From Bacteroidota bacterium (GTDB taxonomy: Bacteria; Bacteroidota; Bacteroidia; Flavobacteriales_D; Crocinitomicaceae), in NCBI GenBank assembly GCA_024280295.1, contig JAJRQK010000010.1, positions 1-35,984 of the forward strand: 35,984 nucleotides of DNA, in the 5' to 3' direction. The position numbers and the translations under genes are program-made. The notes under the pieces were generated by a model. That model was not told the DNA's origin, searched no databases, and saw only the letters and a list, made by a program, of their open reading frames with translations. This document shows, in pieces, positions 32,811-35,984 of this stretch (position 1 is its first letter; every line of letters begins with the position of its first letter).

Positions 32811-33929
32811 ATGGAGCTAAAACAAGTAACGTACTCGCAAAGTACAGAGCAAAAGGATTTCTATAAAGTATTGCGCAAACGCGTGAATGCTTATTTCAAG
32901 GATAATAATAAATCGCGGCACGCAAATGCAAATATGGTGATCAAAACGATCTTCATGATTAGCCTATACATGGTTCCGTTTGTGCTACTTCTCACAGTTA
33001 TTGAATCTACATGGGCAACTGTGCTGATGTGGGCAATTATGGGCTTTGGAACTGCAGGTGTTGGATTGTCCGTTATGCACGATGCAAATCATCAGGCTTA
33101 TTCGAAGAGCAAGACAGTAAATAAAATCATAGGAAAGTTGACAAACGCTGTCGGAGGTAGTGATACAAATTGGAGAATTCAACACAATGTTTTACACCAC
33201 ACCTACACAAACGTAGATCAAGTGGATGAAGATATTGATACAGGAATACTGATGCGCTTTTCACCAAATCAAGATCGTTTGAAAGGGCATAAATACCAGT
33301 ATTTATATGCATGGCTACTATATGGTATGATGACAATAATGTGGTGCACAACTAAAGATTATTCACAATTTGCGCGCTATAAGAAAATGGGCCTTATCAA
33401 AACACAAGGAATATCACCAGGACTAATGCTATTCACGATAATTTTGAGTAAGATTATATACTTAGGAACATTAATAACGCTTCCAATTTTATTCTCTCCA
33501 GTTTCTTGGTGGGTGACATTGTTAGGGTTTGGATTGATGCATTTCATTGCTGGTCTTACATTGGCTTTAATTTTTCAACCTGCACATGTTCTTCCTCGGT
33601 CTGATTTTCCTGTGCCAGATGAAACAGGTAACATAGAAACTGATTGGGCTGTTAGCCAATTAAGAACAACGGCAAATTTTGCCCCTAAGGCACGTATTTT
33701 CTCATGGTATGTTGGTGGACTTAATTACCAAGTGGAGCATCATTTGTTTCCAAACATTTGCCATGTTCATTACCGTAAAATTTCGAGTATCGTGCAAGAA
33801 ACAGCCCTTGAATATGGTATTCCATATTATTCGTACAAGACGTTTAGAGGAGCTGTTGCCAGCCATGCAAAATTGCTTTATAAATTGGGTAGAGAGGACA
33901 TGATGCCTGTTTCGGCAGAGAGTAAGTGA
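32811..33929 (+). CDS. Membrane fatty-acid desaturase (front-end type)
   Basis: 372 residues with hydrophobic helices around residues 45-85 and 190-245. The three histidine boxes that bind the di-iron centre are complete: HDANH (H90-H94), HNVLHH (H125-H130) and QVEHH (Q307, H310-H311). The Gln in the third box is typical of front-end or linoleoyl-CoA-type desaturases. There is no fused cytochrome b5, so it needs a separate electron donor. The enzyme inserts a double bond into acyl chains in the membrane; regiospecificity cannot be read. Its stop shares bases with the GTG start of the next gene. A good promoter match lies just upstream. Confidence 0.93.
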   Translation: MELKQVTYSQSTEQKDFYKVLRKRVNAYFKDNNKSRHANANMVIKTIFMISLYMVPFVLLLTVIESTWATVLMWAIMGFGTAGVGLSVMHDANHQAYSKSKTVNKIIGKLTNAVGGSDTNWRIQHNVLHHTYTNVDQVDEDIDTGILMRFSPNQDRLKGHKYQYLYAWLLYGMMTIMWCTTKDYSQFARYKKMGLIKTQGISPGLMLFTIILSKIIYLGTLITLPILFSPVSWWVTLLGFGLMHFIAGLTLALIFQPAHVLPRSDFPVPDETGNIETDWAVSQLRTTANFAPKARIFSWYVGGLNYQVEHHLFPNICHVHYRKISSIVQETALEYGIPYYSYKTFRGAVASHAKLLYKLGREDMMPVSAESK

Positions 33930-34270
33930 ACATAGAAAAATTTCGTGATATTTGCCTTAAGATGACAGGCGTAACAGAGGGTTTTCCCTTTGATAGCAGC
34001 ACGCTAACTTTTAAAGTGGGCGGGAAGATGTTTGCCTTAACAAATGTTGATAAATTCGAGTTTGTTAATTTGAAATGCAATCCAGAAAGATCCATAGAAC
34101 TTCGTGAAACATTTAATGGTGTTAAACCAGGTTGGCACATGAATAAGCGCCTGTGGAATTCAGTTTTTATTGATTCAGACATTTCTCAAGATTTTTTACT
34201 CGAATTAATTGTGCACTCCTATGATGAAGTAGTAAAAACACTTACTAAGAAGCTTAGAGATGCCTTGTAG
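33926..34270 (+). CDS. MmcQ/YjbR family protein
   Basis: 114 residues; starts with GTG at 33926, overlapping the desaturase stop (GTGA). The fold family (double-wing DNA-binding-like) is recognised by MTGVTEGFPFDSSTLTFKVGGKMFALTNVD, VNLKCNPERSIELRETF, and PGWHMNKRLWNSVF. Members are widespread and poorly characterised; a DNA-binding role is assumed from structure only. It overlaps the S4-domain gene by 11 bases, so the three genes desaturase-yjbR-hslR are translationally chained. The link with lipid metabolism is positional only. Confidence 0.9.
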   Translation: MNIEKFRDICLKMTGVTEGFPFDSSTLTFKVGGKMFALTNVDKFEFVNLKCNPERSIELRETFNGVKPGWHMNKRLWNSVFIDSDISQDFLLELIVHSYDEVVKTLTKKLRDAL

Positions 34271-34643
34271 GTTAGATAAGTTCGCATGGAGTGTTCGTTT
34301 GGCTAAAACACGCGCAATATCCTCTGATCAAATTCAAAAAGGAAAAATTCGCTTGAATGGTGCCCATGTGAAACCATCCAGAGAAGTAAAACTCGGAGAT
34401 GAAATCCAAGTAATAAAGAACACAGCAACATTTACCTATCGAATTACACAACTATTAGGACGAAGAGTAGGCGCAAAATTAGCCATTGATTATATTATTG
34501 ATATCACTAAAGACGAAGAAATAGAGAAGTTGAAAGTGTATCAATTAGCGCAGTCAAATTACCGTGAACATGGCACAGGGAAACCATCTAAGAAAGATCG
34601 TCGTGATATGGACCACTTCTTATCTGATTGGCAAGAGGATTAA
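34260..34643 (+). CDS. S4-domain RNA-binding protein (HslR/Hsp15-like)
   Basis: 127 residues. The S4 domain occupies about 3-65: CRLDKFAWSVRLAKTRAISS, GKIRLNGAHVKPSREVKLGDEIQV. The basic C-terminal tail (GKPSKKDRRDMDHFL) is usual for Hsp15-type proteins. E. coli Hsp15 binds stalled 50S subunits carrying nascent chains, and a ribosome-rescue role is inferred here. The start lies inside the last codons of the MmcQ/YjbR gene (11-base overlap). A 7-bp hairpin follows the stop. Confidence 0.92.
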   Translation: MPCRLDKFAWSVRLAKTRAISSDQIQKGKIRLNGAHVKPSREVKLGDEIQVIKNTATFTYRITQLLGRRVGAKLAIDYIIDITKDEEIEKLKVYQLAQSNYREHGTGKPSKKDRRDMDHFLSDWQED

Positions 34644-34653
34644 TCTAAATCTT

Positions 34654-34671
34654 TCACTACTAATGTAGTGA
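34654..34671 (+). terminator. Short hairpin after the S4-domain gene, possible terminator
   Basis: TCACTAC and GTAGTGA form a perfect 7-bp stem with a TAAT loop 11 bases after the stop. No T run follows, so this may only be an RNA-end structure. Confidence 0.3.
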
Positions 34672-34750
34672 CTATTACATTCTAAAGGAAATTAATTGCC
34701 TATTAACCCACATATAGTCAGTAAGTTAATAAAAAAACAGAACCATCCCT

Positions 34751-34779
34751 GTAACTTTTCTTAATCAAGTAGGTCATAC
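34751..34779 (+). promoter_or_regulatory. ECF-like promoter candidate of the outer-membrane protein gene
   Basis: GTAACTTTTCTTAA followed by GTCATAC (34773) resembles the GCAACCTTTCTAA...GTGTCTA pair before the ECF sigma gene, with spacing shorter by one base. It lies 53 bases upstream of the preferred ATG. The second element is an imperfect match. Confidence 0.3.
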
Positions 34780-34831
34780 TTACAAACAAAACAATTCGAT
34801 GCACGAGCATCAAAAATTAAAAGCAATAAAG

Positions 34832-35677
34832 ATGAAGACAATTTACACACTATTGATCATGCTCCTTTTAAGCCCGTTTGGATTTACTCAAGGAGAAATG
34901 GATCCAGACACAACACGAATGAAGATTGGCAACACAACAATTATTATCATTGAAAACGGAGAAGAAGATGTTGAATATATAGGGGATGAAAGCGATACGA
35001 CAGATAGGGGTAATTATTTTACAGACGACGAGGATTATGATCGTAAATCGAAGCGAAGCGAAGCTCACTGGGCTGGATTTGACGTTGGAGTTCTTATGAT
35101 GATGGATGCCAACTTTAATAATTCATTTGCAACCACACCATATTGGGATAATGACATCGCTAAGTCACATGTCATAAATTTTAACCCATGGGAGCATAAG
35201 TTCAATTTTGGCACTCCGTTCGTTGGACTAACAACAGGGCTTGGATTCAATTTTATGTCAATTGCGTTTAAGGATGATTACCTATTAACTGACGGACCTG
35301 ATAGTCTCTTTGCGTTTATTGATACGGTAAATAGCTATTCAAAAAACAAATTGAAAGCAACTTACTTAACTATTCCGCTAATGCTCGAATTTAATACAAG
35401 CAGGAATGACAGCAAAAACTTCTATCTCGCAGCAGGTGTTGTTGGAGGAGTTAGGGTTGCATCTAAAGTAAAGAAAAGAGGAGAGTTTGAAGGGAAGCAA
35501 TTTAAACAAAAGGAAAAAGGAACTTATGGTTTGAACTCTTTTAAATTGGATGCTGCGGTTCGCTTAGGATATGGAAATATTGGAATATTTGCAAACTATA
35601 GTTTACTACCATTGTTTGATACAAATAAGACAGTCGAAGTATATCCATTGACGTTTGGTTTATCAATGAATTTCTAA
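34832..35677 (+). CDS. Outer-membrane beta-barrel protein
   Basis: 281 residues from the ATG at 34832, which gives a signal peptide (MKTIYTLLIMLLLSPFGFTQ); an ATG 11 codons earlier (34799) only adds a charged lead. After an acidic segment (about 35-75, DESDTTDRGNYFTDDEDYD) come alternating hydrophobic strands: WAGFDVGVLM, FVGLTTGLGFNFMSIAF, ATYLTIPLMLEFN, FYLAAGVVGGVRVASKVK, KLDAAVRLGYGNIGIFANYSLLPLF, and a terminal VYPLTFGLSMNF with C-terminal aromatic. This is the pattern of PorT/OMP_b-brl-like small barrels of Bacteroidota. The specific function is unknown. A strong bidirectional terminator follows. Confidence 0.85.
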   Translation: MKTIYTLLIMLLLSPFGFTQGEMDPDTTRMKIGNTTIIIIENGEEDVEYIGDESDTTDRGNYFTDDEDYDRKSKRSEAHWAGFDVGVLMMMDANFNNSFATTPYWDNDIAKSHVINFNPWEHKFNFGTPFVGLTTGLGFNFMSIAFKDDYLLTDGPDSLFAFIDTVNSYSKNKLKATYLTIPLMLEFNTSRNDSKNFYLAAGVVGGVRVASKVKKRGEFEGKQFKQKEKGTYGLNSFKLDAAVRLGYGNIGIFANYSLLPLFDTNKTVEVYPLTFGLSMNF

Positions 35678-35811
35678 TGAAGGACGCGTGTTTAGGGTGA
35701 GAAAAGGATAACCAAAATGATTTGTTCGTTGTACAGTTCGGATAATCATAGTTAGGTAAGGAGTATCTATAAACTTACACTCAATGCAAGGTCGCATAGC
35801 TTAATAGAAAT

Positions 35812-35844
35812 AAAAAGGGTGTGGAACAATTCCACACCCTTTTT
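35812..35844. terminator. Bidirectional rho-independent terminator
   Basis: AAAAAGGGTGTGGAA pairs perfectly with TTCCACACCCTTTTT (15 bp) around a 3-base loop. A/T tails on both sides allow it to end both the barrel gene (plus) and the convergent T9SS gene (minus). Confidence 0.9.
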
Positions 35845-35860
35845 AATAGTGTAATAAAGA

Positions 35861-35984
35861 CTATAATTTCACAACGCTAAACTGAGAAGATAACCCATTC
35901 TCAAGTGTAACATTGAAAAGATAAACTCCTGATTCAAGATCAGCAATGTTTACAATAGCATTTCCATTTGCAAAAGATAGAGCA
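35861..35984 (-). CDS. C-terminal end of a T9SS type A cargo protein (5' part beyond window)
   Basis: Open from the right edge to a TAG at 35861-35863. The 40 visible residues include NIADLESGVYLFNVTLENG and end in SSQFSVVKL. This is the final part of a type A sorting domain (the LxxGxYxxxV...KxxV/L pattern), so the parent is probably a secreted protein handled by the type IX system. The catalytic or binding part lies outside the window. Confidence 0.8.
   Translation of the reverse strand, partial: ALSFANGNAIVNIADLESGVYLFNVTLENGLSSQFSVVKL

Noticed and set aside
1-35984. CRISPR arrays, insertion sequences, prophage or integrative elements
   Set aside because: No regularly spaced repeats, transposase, integrase or phage genes were seen; gene content and composition are those of a chromosomal backbone.

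Overview
The window looks like AT-rich chromosomal DNA of a Bacteroidota bacterium, most likely order Flavobacteriales and possibly the Crocinitomicaceae/Fluviicola side. The signs are two proteins ending in type A sorting tails of the type IX secretion system (T9SS), a gliding-type (CHU_C) type B tail on a sigma-factor partner, a long Bacteroidota-type IspG with a central insertion, a DUF4175 protein, the Bacteroidota variant of YbeY, and several TAnnTTTG -7 promoter elements. The family-level placement is inference. No prophage, insertion sequence, CRISPR array or other large mobile element was seen.

Layout. 1-4069 (minus): a very large propeller sensor fused to a class III adenylate cyclase and an HD domain (runs off the left edge), preceded by a ferritin. 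4182-9984: RNase R, a convergent TPR-like protein of unknown role, and a secreted T9SS propeller protein. 10026-10463: the broken remains of a patatin-like phospholipase. 10489-14356 (minus): a LytTR response regulator and a five-PAS membrane histidine kinase, one base apart. 14357-15030: a 674-base AT-rich gap with DnaA-box-like sequences and a dyad, proposed here as a candidate replication origin. 15031-18390: rpiB, a TlpA-like thioredoxin lipoprotein-free secreted protein, and an ECF sigma factor overlapping a membrane partner that carries a type B T9SS domain.

18371-21662 (minus) is a compact operon of an extended SDR/epimerase, a CPBP-family membrane protein, a classical SDR and a polytopic membrane protein, suggestive of lipid metabolism. 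21723-24090 holds a small lipoprotein, tRNA-Cys with its terminator, folB and gltX. 24256-30434 is a plus-strand run: DUF4175 protein, RsbW-like ATPase, ybeY, mnmG. Two perfect 16-bp parS (ParB-binding) sites flank the ybeY/mnmG junction. Then come ispG (minus), a fatty-acid desaturase - MmcQ/YjbR - S4-domain chain, an outer-membrane beta-barrel protein, a bidirectional terminator, and the tail of another T9SS cargo gene.

The main biological points are: (1) parS sites about 13.5 kb from an AT-rich DnaA-box region, which together suggest an origin-proximal segment; (2) an ECF sigma/anti-sigma-like pair whose periplasmic end resembles a T9SS secretion signal, with a candidate self-activated promoter; (3) an adenylate cyclase-HD sensor with all visible catalytic residues; (4) a phospholipase pseudogene whose main lesion is explained by a deletion between short direct repeats.
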